Under the pieces are notes generated by a model that ran no database searches, was not told the origin of the DNA, and saw nothing but the letters and a program-made list of their open reading frames with translations. A stretch of 13,457 nucleotides of DNA from an uncultured Clostridia bacterium (GTDB lineage: Bacteria; Bacillota; Clostridia; Oscillospirales; Oscillospiraceae). Below are positions 8,179 through 13,457 of this stretch, one piece after another (the first letter of the stretch is position 1; every line of letters begins with the position of its first letter). Location: NCBI GenBank assembly GCA_937892865.1, contig CALBJG010000166.1, positions 1 through 13,457 of the forward strand. The letters are read 5' to 3'. A program made the translations under genes and the position numbers.

Positions 8179-8378
8179 CACCGCCTGCTTGGTGCGTAGT
8201 GCATCTTTATTGGACCTACAGTATGTTATTGGGATGTTAGTTTCCCGCCCGGATTGCAGACCTCCCGCCCCCGCTTTGACGAGGGGTGGACGTTGGGAGC
8301 AGCTAAGGCCGGGAGCGGCGACCCACCTGCCGTTTGTGCAGGTCATAATTAGATGCAATACGGCCAAAGCGGGTCTTG
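8179..8378 (+). ncRNA. ssrS: 6S RNA (regulator of RNA polymerase)
   Basis: A roughly 195-nt RNA that folds by hand into the 6S rod. The closing stem is long and interrupted: CCTGC (8184-8188)/GCGGG (8369-8373), TTGG (8189-8192)/CCAA (8364-8367), CGTA (8195-8198)/TACG (8359-8362), GCATCT (8201-8206)/AGATGC (8351-8356), TTAT/ATAA, GACC (8213-8216)/GGTC (8341-8344). A large central bubble follows, then a GC-rich terminal arm: CCCGG (8248-8252)/CCGGG (8309-8313), CTCCC/GGGAG, and an apical CCCCCG/CGAGGGG hairpin. On the 3' side of the bubble ACCTGC/GCAGGT can form an alternative hairpin, as known in 6S RNAs. The family mimics an open promoter and sequesters the sigma-A holoenzyme in stationary phase. 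Exact ends are uncertain, and no promoter directly upstream was found. The identification rests on structure and partly recognised sequence, not on a search. Confidence 0.75.
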
Positions 8379-8407
8379 GCACGGGGTTTTATGCCCCGTG
8401 CTTTTTT
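8379..8407 (+). terminator. intrinsic terminator after 6S RNA
   Basis: GCACGGGG (8379-8386) pairs with CCCCGTGC (8394-8401) around a 7-nt loop, followed by six T. It ends the DUF1292/6S transcript. Confidence 0.9.
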
Positions 8408-8575
8408 CGAAACTTTTTCGCTGCAAAATCAGTTTGTATTAAAAATGCGGTCTTTTCTGATGTTTTTACCGCCGAAAATCAGCAAGTTCCTATTATAAAA
8501 GACGATTTATATTGGATATTCAAACTAAAATTTGTTAATTTTTTTGTTTTTTTCGCACTTTCCGAAAGAAAAGCC
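8408..8575. other. AT-rich intergenic stretch, no gene seen
   Basis: No credible ORF with an SD. It contains T-rich runs (8540-8553), a weak GCGGT/ACCGC hairpin around 8446-8472, and a small dyad CTTTC-C-GAAAG (8558-8568) just before the foldase promoter. It may act as an UP element or operator region for that promoter. Confidence 0.4.
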
Positions 8576-8604
8576 TTGCAAGGATGCAAAGAATCAGTTA
8601 TAAT
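8576..8604 (+). promoter_or_regulatory. strong sigma-A promoter of foldase gene 1
   Basis: TTGCAA (8576-8581) and a perfect TATAAT (8599-8604) are 17 bp apart, predicting a start near 8611. The -35 is part of a TTGCA-AGGA-TGCAA dyad (8576-8589). The predicted transcript starts after the in-frame ATG at 8584, which rules out that longer start. A hairpin GCGGAA-ATAC-TTCCGC (8618-8633) forms near the 5' end of the mRNA and might protect it. Confidence 0.8.
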
Positions 8605-8667
8605 GACTTGGTCTATGCGCGGAAATACTTCCGCATACTATACGGAACAACGAGAGGAATTGATCAA

Positions 8668-10407
8668 ATGAGCGCTTCCAGCAAGAAGAAACTCCGCAAG
8701 GAGCAAGCCGCCGAGATGATGACACAGCGGCAACAGCAAGAAAAGAAAAACGCCCGCACCTTAAAAATCCAGACAGTTGCCTTTATTTCCGCAATCGTCT
8801 TGATTTTCGGCATTGTTCTGGGCGTATTCGCTTACAGAGGTGTTACCAACAGCGGTATTCTGCAGAAGAATGTGGTCGCTGCTACCATTGGTGACCGCAA
8901 GGTCATTTCTGCAACACTGAACTATTTCTATTTGGACGCAATTTCCAACCAGTATTCTACCTGGCGGAATAATTTCAGCACCAGCACCGATACTTACCTG
9001 AAGCAGTATTTCGGTTTGGATATCAACAAGCCTTTGAACGATCAGTACTACAATGAGGATTCCAAACTCACCTGGGCTGATTATTTTGTTGACGTTGCTA
9101 TCGCTGATGCCCAGGCTTCCTTTGCAATCTATGACATTGCATTGAAAAACAACTATAAGTTGTCCGACGATGCCCAGGAAGAACTGGACAGTTGGGTGGA
9201 AAGTTACGAGAATATGGCCGAGATGTACAAGACTTCCCTGGATGAGGTCGTCAAGAGCAGTTACGGCCCCGGTTCTTCTTTCGAAAGTTGGAAAGACTAT
9301 CTGACCGTTGTTATCACTGCGCAGGATTACGCTTCCGATTATGCTGGCTCTCTGAAGTACGACGATGAAGCCATCGCAAAGCAGGAAAAAGACCGCGAAC
9401 ACGAATTCAATGCATACTCTTTTGCAAGTTATCACTTAAGTTACACCAAGTATCCCAGTTTGGGCACCACCGGTGATGACAAGAAAGTAACATTTAACGA
9501 CGAGCAGAAGAAAGCCGCGCTGGAAGCAGCCAAGAAGGATGCTGAGAGTCTGGTAGCCGGTTTGGAGGCCGTTAAGAAGGATCCCTCTACCCTTCCCGAG
9601 GCGGAAGAAGGCGAGGACGCTTATCTGAAGCAGTTCGACAAACTGATCGCCGAGTTGAAATGCAACGAAGGTAACAAGAGCGCTGTTTCCACCAAGGCAA
9701 AAGACACTGCTTATGCAGATCTGACCACCAATATCAAGGAGTGGATCTCTGATCCCGAGCGCAAGGTCGGCGACACCACCGTGATCGCCAACACATCCAC
9801 CACTACCGATGCTGATGGCAAAGAGACCAAGGTCGTCAACGGCTACTACGCACTGTATTTCAACGGCTCTAACGACAACTCCAGACCTCTGGCAAACGTC
9901 CGTCACCTGCTGGTTAAGTTTGAAGGCGGCACCACGGATTCCGAGGGCAACACCACTTACTCCGATGCCCAGAAGAAGCTGGCAAAGACCGAGGCTGAAA
10001 AGTTGCTGAACGAGTGGAAAGAGAACCCCACACAGGAGAATTTCATCGAACTTGTCAAGAAGCACAGCGATGATTCCTCCGCTGAAGACGGCGGTCTGTT
10101 TGAGGACATCTCCCCTGAGTCCGGTTATGTTGCAGAGTTCCTGGATTGGTCTCTGGATGAAAACCGCAAAGCCGGCGATGCAGAAATCATCGAAACACAG
10201 TTTGGTTACCACATTATGTACTATGTGGAAGACGATGAAATGACTTACCGTGAACTTCTGATTTCCGACGAATTGAAGGAAAAGGATTACACCAAGTGGT
10301 ACGAGGATGCTGTTAAGGCAATCGACATTCAAAAGGGCAACACATTCTTCCTGGACAAGGACTATATGCTTGCTACCCTCGCAGCCAACTACAGTTACGG
10401 TTATTAA
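8668..10407 (+). CDS. PrsA-type foldase / parvulin peptidylprolyl isomerase, membrane-anchored (copy 1)
   Basis: A 579-residue extracytoplasmic foldase. Residues 1-33 are very basic and lie in the cytoplasm, a single transmembrane helix spans about 35-56, and the rest is outside. The N-terminal helical part (70-270) resembles SurA/PrsA chaperone regions. The parvulin (rotamase) domain covers about 408-520, with VRHLLV (His413), GGLFED (475-480) and QFGYHIMYY (His515). The usual parvulin signature GDLG is replaced by GGLFED, so isomerase activity is likely but not certain. There is no lipobox. The ATG at 8668 has AGAGGA 9 nt upstream and lies after the predicted transcription start. Codon use is strongly biased (AAG, GGC, GAC, CTG rich) compared with its tandem paralogue, suggesting high expression. 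Confidence 0.88.
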   Translation: MSASSKKKLRKEQAAEMMTQRQQQEKKNARTLKIQTVAFISAIVLIFGIVLGVFAYRGVTNSGILQKNVVAATIGDRKVISATLNYFYLDAISNQYSTWRNNFSTSTDTYLKQYFGLDINKPLNDQYYNEDSKLTWADYFVDVAIADAQASFAIYDIALKNNYKLSDDAQEELDSWVESYENMAEMYKTSLDEVVKSSYGPGSSFESWKDYLTVVITAQDYASDYAGSLKYDDEAIAKQEKDREHEFNAYSFASYHLSYTKYPSLGTTGDDKKVTFNDEQKKAALEAAKKDAESLVAGLEAVKKDPSTLPEAEEGEDAYLKQFDKLIAELKCNEGNKSAVSTKAKDTAYADLTTNIKEWISDPERKVGDTTVIANTSTTTDADGKETKVVNGYYALYFNGSNDNSRPLANVRHLLVKFEGGTTDSEGNTTYSDAQKKLAKTEAEKLLNEWKENPTQENFIELVKKHSDDSSAEDGGLFEDISPESGYVAEFLDWSLDENRKAGDAEIIETQFGYHIMYYVEDDEMTYRELLISDELKEKDYTKWYEDAVKAIDIQKGNTFFLDKDYMLATLAANYSYGY

Positions 10408-10411
10408 TGTC

Positions 10412-10441
10412 AAGTCCCCTGCCGTCGGCAGGGGACTTTTT
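10412..10441 (+). terminator. intrinsic terminator after foldase gene 1
   Basis: A perfect 12 bp stem AAGTCCCCTGCC (10412-10423)/GGCAGGGGACTT (10427-10438) with a 3-nt loop and T run. The T run directly adjoins the next gene's -35 element, isolating the two foldase genes transcriptionally. Confidence 0.95.
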
Positions 10442-10442
10442 A

Positions 10443-10472
10443 TTGACAAATAATGATCTGCACTGATAAAAT
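10443..10472 (+). promoter_or_regulatory. sigma-A promoter of foldase gene 2
   Basis: Consensus TTGACA (10443-10448) and TAAAAT (10467-10472), 18 bp apart, with an extended TGA before the -10. A dyad GCACT (10460-10464)/AGTGC (10473-10477) frames the -10 and could be an operator. The leader to the ATG is about 26 nt. Confidence 0.75.
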
Positions 10473-10504
10473 AGTGCGTATCCCACATACGCAAGGAGAA
10501 GAAT

Positions 10505-12043
10505 ATGTTTAAAAGAACTCTGACGGCACTGCTAACGCTGTCTGTACTACTCGGTTGTTTCTGCGGTTGCGATAATCAAGATATTCCCCAGGGAACATCA
10601 CCAACCACTACAGTATTTACAACAACGCCGGAAACTACAGATGACATTGTCCTGTTCGATGATGCGCAAGTCAGCGGCGAACTGCTCAATTTCTTCTATA
10701 TGGATGCGATCCAACAACAGTATAATTCCTGGAAGCAGACCTTTGGGGACAGCATTAACGAATATCTGAAATACTATTTCAGTTTGGATGCGACCAGAGC
10801 GCTGAATTTACAGATCTATGACCAGGAAAAAGGCACCACTTGGGCAGACTATTTTATCGAAACAGCAAAAATGGACGCGGCTTCCTCTCTTGCTCTTTAC
10901 AATGCCGCCACCGACGCAGGACATAAACTTTCCGAAAACGCAAAGACCGAATATGATGGTTGGATCGAAAATTATGAAATGTATGCCCAGTTATACAGCA
11001 TCACCCCAGATGAATTGATGGCGGCAAATTACGGTGAAGGAACGACTTTTGCCGCATGGAAGGAATACCTGAACATTGTAATCACCGCGCAGGACTTTGC
11101 GATATGCTACGCCGACTCGCTGACATACGATGCAAATGCTTTGCAGCAGGCTGAAGCCGGTCGAGAGGCAGAATTTTCTGCTTACTCTTTTGCGTTATAC
11201 CATCTTACCTATAATAAATACACCGATCTCGGCACTGTATCGAAAGACGGCAATGTAAGTTTTACTGACGAGCAAAAGAAACTTGCATTGGAGGCGGCAA
11301 AAAAGGATGCCCAATCTCTCACGGCAGCAACCTCAGCAGAAGCCTTGAACGCTTTGATCGCCGGTCTTCCTTGCAATGCAGGTTCCGGAAATGCGGTTTG
11401 CTCTGTAAAAGAAGATACGCCGTACAGTGAGATCAACACCTTGATCCGTCCCTGGCTGACCGACCCGATCCGCAAAAACGGCGAATGCACTGTAATTCCA
11501 AACGAATCCGTTGACGAAGCGGGGCAAAAAATTCTGAACGGCTATTATGTTGTACTATTCATCGGTATGAATGACAACAAACAGCCTTTGGCAAATGTTC
11601 GTCACTTATTGGCCCTTTCCGAAAAAAGTGATGCAGATGCCAAAAAGAAAGCAGAAGATCTGTTCGCCGAATGGCAAAAGAATCCCACAGAAGATAATTT
11701 TATTGCGCTGGTAAAAAAGCACAGCGAAGACGGTTCGGCAGAATACGGCGGCCTGTTTGAAGACCTGGCGCCCAATTCGCCTTATGTTCCTGAATTTTTG
11801 GATTGGTCACTGGATGCCAAGCGAAATAAGGGCGATTGTGAGATCATCAAAACCCAATACGGTTATCACATTATGTATTATGTCGGTGACGATGATATGA
11901 CTTACCGGGATCTTTTGATCTCTCAGGAATTGGAAGAAAAAGACTACAACCACTGGTATTCTGATTTAGTAGAAAACTATGCTGTAACCTTTGTTGACGA
12001 AAGCAAGATCAACAGCGGTTATATTTTATCCCCTGCTTCCTGA
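10505..12043 (+). CDS. PrsA-type foldase / parvulin peptidylprolyl isomerase, lipoprotein (copy 2)
   Basis: A 512-residue paralogue of the preceding gene, here with a lipoprotein signal: KR at 3-4, a hydrophobic core, and lipobox LLGC with Cys18 as the lipidated residue. A Thr/Pro-rich linker (about 30-47) tethers the chaperone region (50-250). The parvulin domain is at about 361-460, with VRHLLA (His367), GGLFED (415-420) and QYGYHIMYY (His455). Over the ungapped block 391-481 I count 66 of 91 residues identical to copy 1. It should act at the outer face of the membrane, folding secreted proteins. The ATG has AAGGAG 6 nt upstream. Codon use is less biased than in copy 1, suggesting lower expression. 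It has its own promoter and terminator. Confidence 0.9.
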   Translation: MFKRTLTALLTLSVLLGCFCGCDNQDIPQGTSPTTTVFTTTPETTDDIVLFDDAQVSGELLNFFYMDAIQQQYNSWKQTFGDSINEYLKYYFSLDATRALNLQIYDQEKGTTWADYFIETAKMDAASSLALYNAATDAGHKLSENAKTEYDGWIENYEMYAQLYSITPDELMAANYGEGTTFAAWKEYLNIVITAQDFAICYADSLTYDANALQQAEAGREAEFSAYSFALYHLTYNKYTDLGTVSKDGNVSFTDEQKKLALEAAKKDAQSLTAATSAEALNALIAGLPCNAGSGNAVCSVKEDTPYSEINTLIRPWLTDPIRKNGECTVIPNESVDEAGQKILNGYYVVLFIGMNDNKQPLANVRHLLALSEKSDADAKKKAEDLFAEWQKNPTEDNFIALVKKHSEDGSAEYGGLFEDLAPNSPYVPEFLDWSLDAKRNKGDCEIIKTQYGYHIMYYVGDDDMTYRDLLISQELEEKDYNHWYSDLVENYAVTFVDESKINSGYILSPAS

Positions 12044-12055
12044 ACTGTATAAAAA

Positions 12056-12096
12056 CACCTCCTGAGGAGAAAAATTCCCCAGGAGGTGCTTTTTTT
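12056..12096 (+). terminator. intrinsic terminator of foldase gene 2, containing the next gene's RBS
   Basis: CACCTCCTG (12056-12064) pairs with CAGGAGGTG (12080-12088), extended inside by GGAG/TTCC, followed by seven T. The 3' arm AGGAGGT (12081-12087) is also the only plausible SD of the following TSUP gene, which starts TTG at 12095, the last bases of the T run. Confidence 0.85.
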
Positions 12097-12445
12097 GAAA
12101 GATCATTATAAAATTGCTTTTGCAGGAATATGCGCAGGCGCTGCCAACGGATTGTTTGGCGCCGGCGGCGGTATGGTACTGGTACCCCTGCTGACACTGA
12201 CCGATCTCGATGAGGAATCGGTATTTCCCGCTTCTGTATCTATTATTCTGCCAATCTGTCTTGTTTCCCTGGCTATCACATTCCGTTTTGACGGATTCCC
12301 CTGGGATATTGCCACGCCATATCTTTCCGCAAGTATTGCTGGCGGTATCGCCGCCGGTGTATTCGGGCGTAAGATCCCAACGCTTTGGCTTCATCGGATC
12401 TTGGGAATTCTGATCTTGTGGGGTGGGGTGCGCTATTTATGTTGA
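12095..12445 (+). CDS. TauE/SafE (TSUP) family membrane protein, N-terminal half-like subunit
   Basis: A 116-residue hydrophobic protein matching one repeat of the TauE/SafE sulfite/anion exporter family. It has the glycine motif NGLFGAGGGMVLVPLL at about 18-33, then hydrophobic segments near 45-62, 75-93 and 100-113. The family normally is one protein of about 250 residues with two such repeats; this is half size. I prefer the TTG at 12095, 7 nt after AGGAGGT; a GTG at 12086 in the same frame lies inside the SD. Its stop overlaps the start of the next, also half-size, gene by 7 bp. Substrate is unknown. No promoter of its own was found, so it depends on read-through of the foldase terminator or on an unseen promoter. 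Confidence 0.8.
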   Translation: MKDHYKIAFAGICAGAANGLFGAGGGMVLVPLLTLTDLDEESVFPASVSIILPICLVSLAITFRFDGFPWDIATPYLSASIAGGIAAGVFGRKIPTLWLHRILGILILWGGVRYLC

Positions 12446-12813
12446 ACAGTATCCCTATTGGTTTGCTTGCCGGAGCGCTCTTCAGTTTTCTTGCGGGATT
12501 GGGCGTTGGTGGCGGCAGTTTACTGATGTTGTGGCTGACACTGGTGTTGGGAATCGAGCACAATATTGCCCGTTCGGTTAACCTGCTGTTTTTCATCCCC
12601 ACCGCCATCGTTGCATCCTTCTTCCGGTGGAAACAAGGTGCACTTCAGATCAAAAGGATCCTGCCTGCTGTGATCTGCGGTTGTATCAGCGCGGCGATTT
12701 TTGCTTTTTTAAGCAAAACTGTTGAAATTGAATTGATCAAAAAACTCTTTGGCGTTCTTTTACTGATCACCGGTGTGCGGGAACTGTTTTACCGGCCACG
12801 GAAAGCAAGGTAA
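12439..12813 (+). CDS. TauE/SafE (TSUP) family membrane protein, C-terminal half-like subunit
   Basis: A 124-residue protein with the second TSUP-type repeat: LLAGALFSFLAGLGVGGGSLLMLWL (read as residues 9-33) carries the family's GxGGG motif, followed by RSVNLLFFIPTAIVASF and further hydrophobic segments near 74-91 and 103-113. It probably pairs with the preceding protein into one transporter. ATG at 12439 overlaps the upstream stop (TTATGTTGA) in a different frame, with a G-rich SD-like stretch about 8-10 nt upstream, so translation is probably coupled. A sequencing frameshift splitting one 240-residue gene is a possible alternative. Its last 25 bp overlap the end of ruvX on the other strand. 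Confidence 0.8.
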   Translation: MLNSIPIGLLAGALFSFLAGLGVGGGSLLMLWLTLVLGIEHNIARSVNLLFFIPTAIVASFFRWKQGALQIKRILPAVICGCISAAIFAFLSKTVEIELIKKLFGVLLLITGVRELFYRPRKAR

Positions 12814-13202
12814 CCCTCTAAAATCAGCGAAGCAGCTACCGCATCTACAGTATCTTTTCGTTTCTTGCCGTGATAATTGTGCTGGGAAAGAATATTATGC
12901 GCCTCTACGGTCGTACGGCGTTCGTCCCACAGTTTTACCGGCAACCCGGACGCTTCTTCCAATTGTCCCGCAAACTCACGGCACAGTTGTGCTCTTGCGC
13001 CTTCTGTGCCGTCCATATTTTTAGGCAGGCCAACAGCGATCTCACTTACATCATTTTCCTTGGCGATCCGCAGGATCTCCTGCAAGGTCTTTTCCCGGTT
13101 TCTGCTATGGATCACTGTGGTGCTTCCCACGATCGAACACAGCAAATCGGAAAGGGCTATTCCTGTGCGGGCATCGCCGTAATCTACTCCCATAATCTTC
13201 AT
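12789..13202 (-). CDS. ruvX: RuvX/YqgF family putative Holliday junction resolvase / pre-16S rRNA nuclease
   Basis: A 137-residue RNase H-fold nuclease. Motifs: GVDYGDARTGIALSD (5-19, metal-binding Asp7), AVGLPKNMDGTEG (56-68), LWDERRTTVEA (91-101, Glu94), KDTVDAVAASLILEGYL (116-132). E. coli YqgF is implicated in 16S rRNA 5' end maturation and was earlier proposed as a Holliday junction resolvase. Length is typical. The ATG at 13202 gives the usual short lead before GVDYG; its SD (AAGGGAAGGA) is rather distant. The gene faces the TSUP pair and no bidirectional terminator separates them. Confidence 0.95.
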   Translation of the reverse strand: MKIMGVDYGDARTGIALSDLLCSIVGSTTVIHSRNREKTLQEILRIAKENDVSEIAVGLPKNMDGTEGARAQLCREFAGQLEEASGLPVKLWDERRTTVEAHNILSQHNYHGKKRKDTVDAVAASLILEGYLAFRGR

Positions 13203-13240
13203 TTTCTCGTTTTCCTTCCCTTTGTTTATGATTTTCCTCC

Positions 13241-13269
13241 ATTATAGACCAAAATAACGAAAAAATAAA
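13241..13269 (-). promoter_or_regulatory. sigma-A promoter of ruvX
   Basis: A perfect TATAAT on the minus strand (13241-13246); the -35 about 17 bp upstream is only T-rich (TTTATT). The predicted start near 13234 gives a leader of about 32 nt. Confidence 0.55.
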
Positions 13270-13280
13270 GAAAAAAATTG

Positions 13281-13309
13281 TTGACGAAATCAATTCCCTA
13301 TGATAGAAT
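13281..13309 (+). promoter_or_regulatory. strong sigma-A promoter of the right-edge gene (probably rpmG)
   Basis: TTGACG (13281-13286) and TAGAAT (13304-13309) are 17 bp apart, with an extended TGA before the -10. Transcription would start near 13316, giving a leader of about 125 nt. Confidence 0.8.
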
Positions 13310-13321
13310 GGTTCTACCTGT

Positions 13322-13434
13322 GAAAAAGGGCTATTTTTTTGCGCGCCTTTTTCAGCTCCGGAGCGGTAATTGTAGTTGACCGCTTCCTAAATTTTCTCTA
13401 GCCGGAGTGATACAGGGAGGCAATTTTAAGGAGG
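13322..13434 (+). promoter_or_regulatory. structured 5' leader with two SD-like sites
   Basis: Three helices can form: GAAAAAGG (13322-13329)/CCTTTTTC (13346-13353); an outer stem CTCCGG (13356-13361)/CCGGAG (13402-13407); and stacked directly inside it AGCGGT (13362-13367)/ACCGCT (13379-13384) with an 11-nt loop. Behind them are GGGAGG (13415-13420) and AAGGAGG (13428-13434); only the second has a start codon at proper spacing. No intrinsic terminator is evident, and I do not recognise a named leader class. Confidence 0.45.
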
Positions 13435-13441
13435 TGCCGTT

Positions 13442-13457
13442 ATGCGCGTTAAAGTCA
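13442..13457 (+). CDS. rpmG: start of a gene, probably ribosomal protein L33 (rpmG)
   Basis: Only five codons (MRVKV) plus one base are present. The ATG follows AAGGAGG at 7 nt and a strong promoter with a long leader, so it is a real start. Many Firmicutes L33 proteins begin MRVKVTLACTEC or similar, and rpmG usually opens the rpmG-secE-nusG cluster; the name is inferred from so few residues that it remains tentative. Confidence 0.5.

Noticed and set aside
8262..8312. SRP RNA-like string (GGGAGCAGCTAAGGC) inside the structured RNA
   Set aside because: SRP domain IV needs a GGAA-type loop and an asymmetric loop partner that are absent; the surrounding closing stem, central bubble and terminal arm fit 6S RNA much better.
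8584..8667. 28-codon N-terminal extension of foldase gene 1
   Set aside because: The ATG at 8584 lies between the -35 and -10 elements, before the predicted transcript start, and lacks an SD; the ATG at 8668 has both a proper SD and the expected basic tail plus anchor.
8761..10494. Two long, end-to-end antisense reading frames (224 and 352 codons) opposite foldase gene 1
   Set aside because: They have no SD, the products are hydrophobic and low in complexity without known motifs, and the open frame follows from the biased codon use of the real gene on the plus strand.
13203..13293. A 62-codon minus-strand frame starting upstream of ruvX
   Set aside because: Its start precedes the ruvX promoter's predicted transcript start, and it overlaps ruvX in another frame with no recognisable product.
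1..13457. Search for CRISPR arrays, transposases, tRNAs, toxin-antitoxin or phage genes
   Set aside because: No repeated spacer units, terminal inverted repeats, cloverleaf sequences or matching protein motifs were seen by eye on either strand.

Overview
The window looks like chromosomal core and near-core DNA from a Gram-positive anaerobe of the class Clostridia, possibly Oscillospirales. The class assignment rests on the gene content (ECF transporter module with truA, DUF1292 protein, RuvX, PrsA-type foldases, a Clp ATPase with an N-terminal zinc finger), strong purine-rich Shine-Dalgarno (SD) sites, TTG starts, sigma-A promoters, and a 6S RNA with a Gram-positive-style layout. The order is an inference. 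I see no insertion sequence, prophage, tRNA or CRISPR array.

Left arm (1-7713, minus strand). One packed cluster reads from an extended -10 promoter at about 7705: class A penicillin-binding protein (7628-4821), class I SAM-dependent methyltransferase (4798-3932), ecfA1 (3909-3061), ecfA2 (3040-2177), ecfT (2184-1375), truA (1367-594). After a 77 bp gap comes the 5' part of a Clp ATPase gene that runs off the left edge. Gaps are 20-22 bp or less, or genes overlap, so PBP to truA is probably one operon. EcfA1, EcfA2 and EcfT form a complete shared energising module for vitamin/micronutrient ECF transporters; no substrate-binding S component lies here. TruA is a tRNA pseudouridine synthase.

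Middle (7714-8667). A divergent promoter region drives a small acidic DUF1292 protein (7885-8166). Directly behind it lies a structured RNA that I fold by hand as 6S RNA (about 8179-8378), closed by an intrinsic terminator. An AT-rich gap follows.

Right arm (8668-13457). Two tandem, clearly homologous PrsA-type foldases follow, each with its own strong promoter and terminator. The first is held by an N-terminal transmembrane helix, the second is a lipoprotein. Then come two overlapping half-size TauE/SafE (TSUP) membrane proteins whose ribosome-binding site is buried in the foldase terminator hairpin. ruvX converges on them with a 25 bp overlap. At the right edge a strong promoter and a structured leader precede the first five codons of a gene that is probably rpmG (ribosomal protein L33).

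Much of the content concerns the cell envelope: peptidoglycan synthesis, extracytoplasmic folding, and transporters. The least ordinary points are the differently anchored foldase pair, the terminator/RBS overlap, the split TSUP transporter, the four-cysteine insert in the PBP, and the structured leader at the right edge. None of these amounts to a demonstrably new system.
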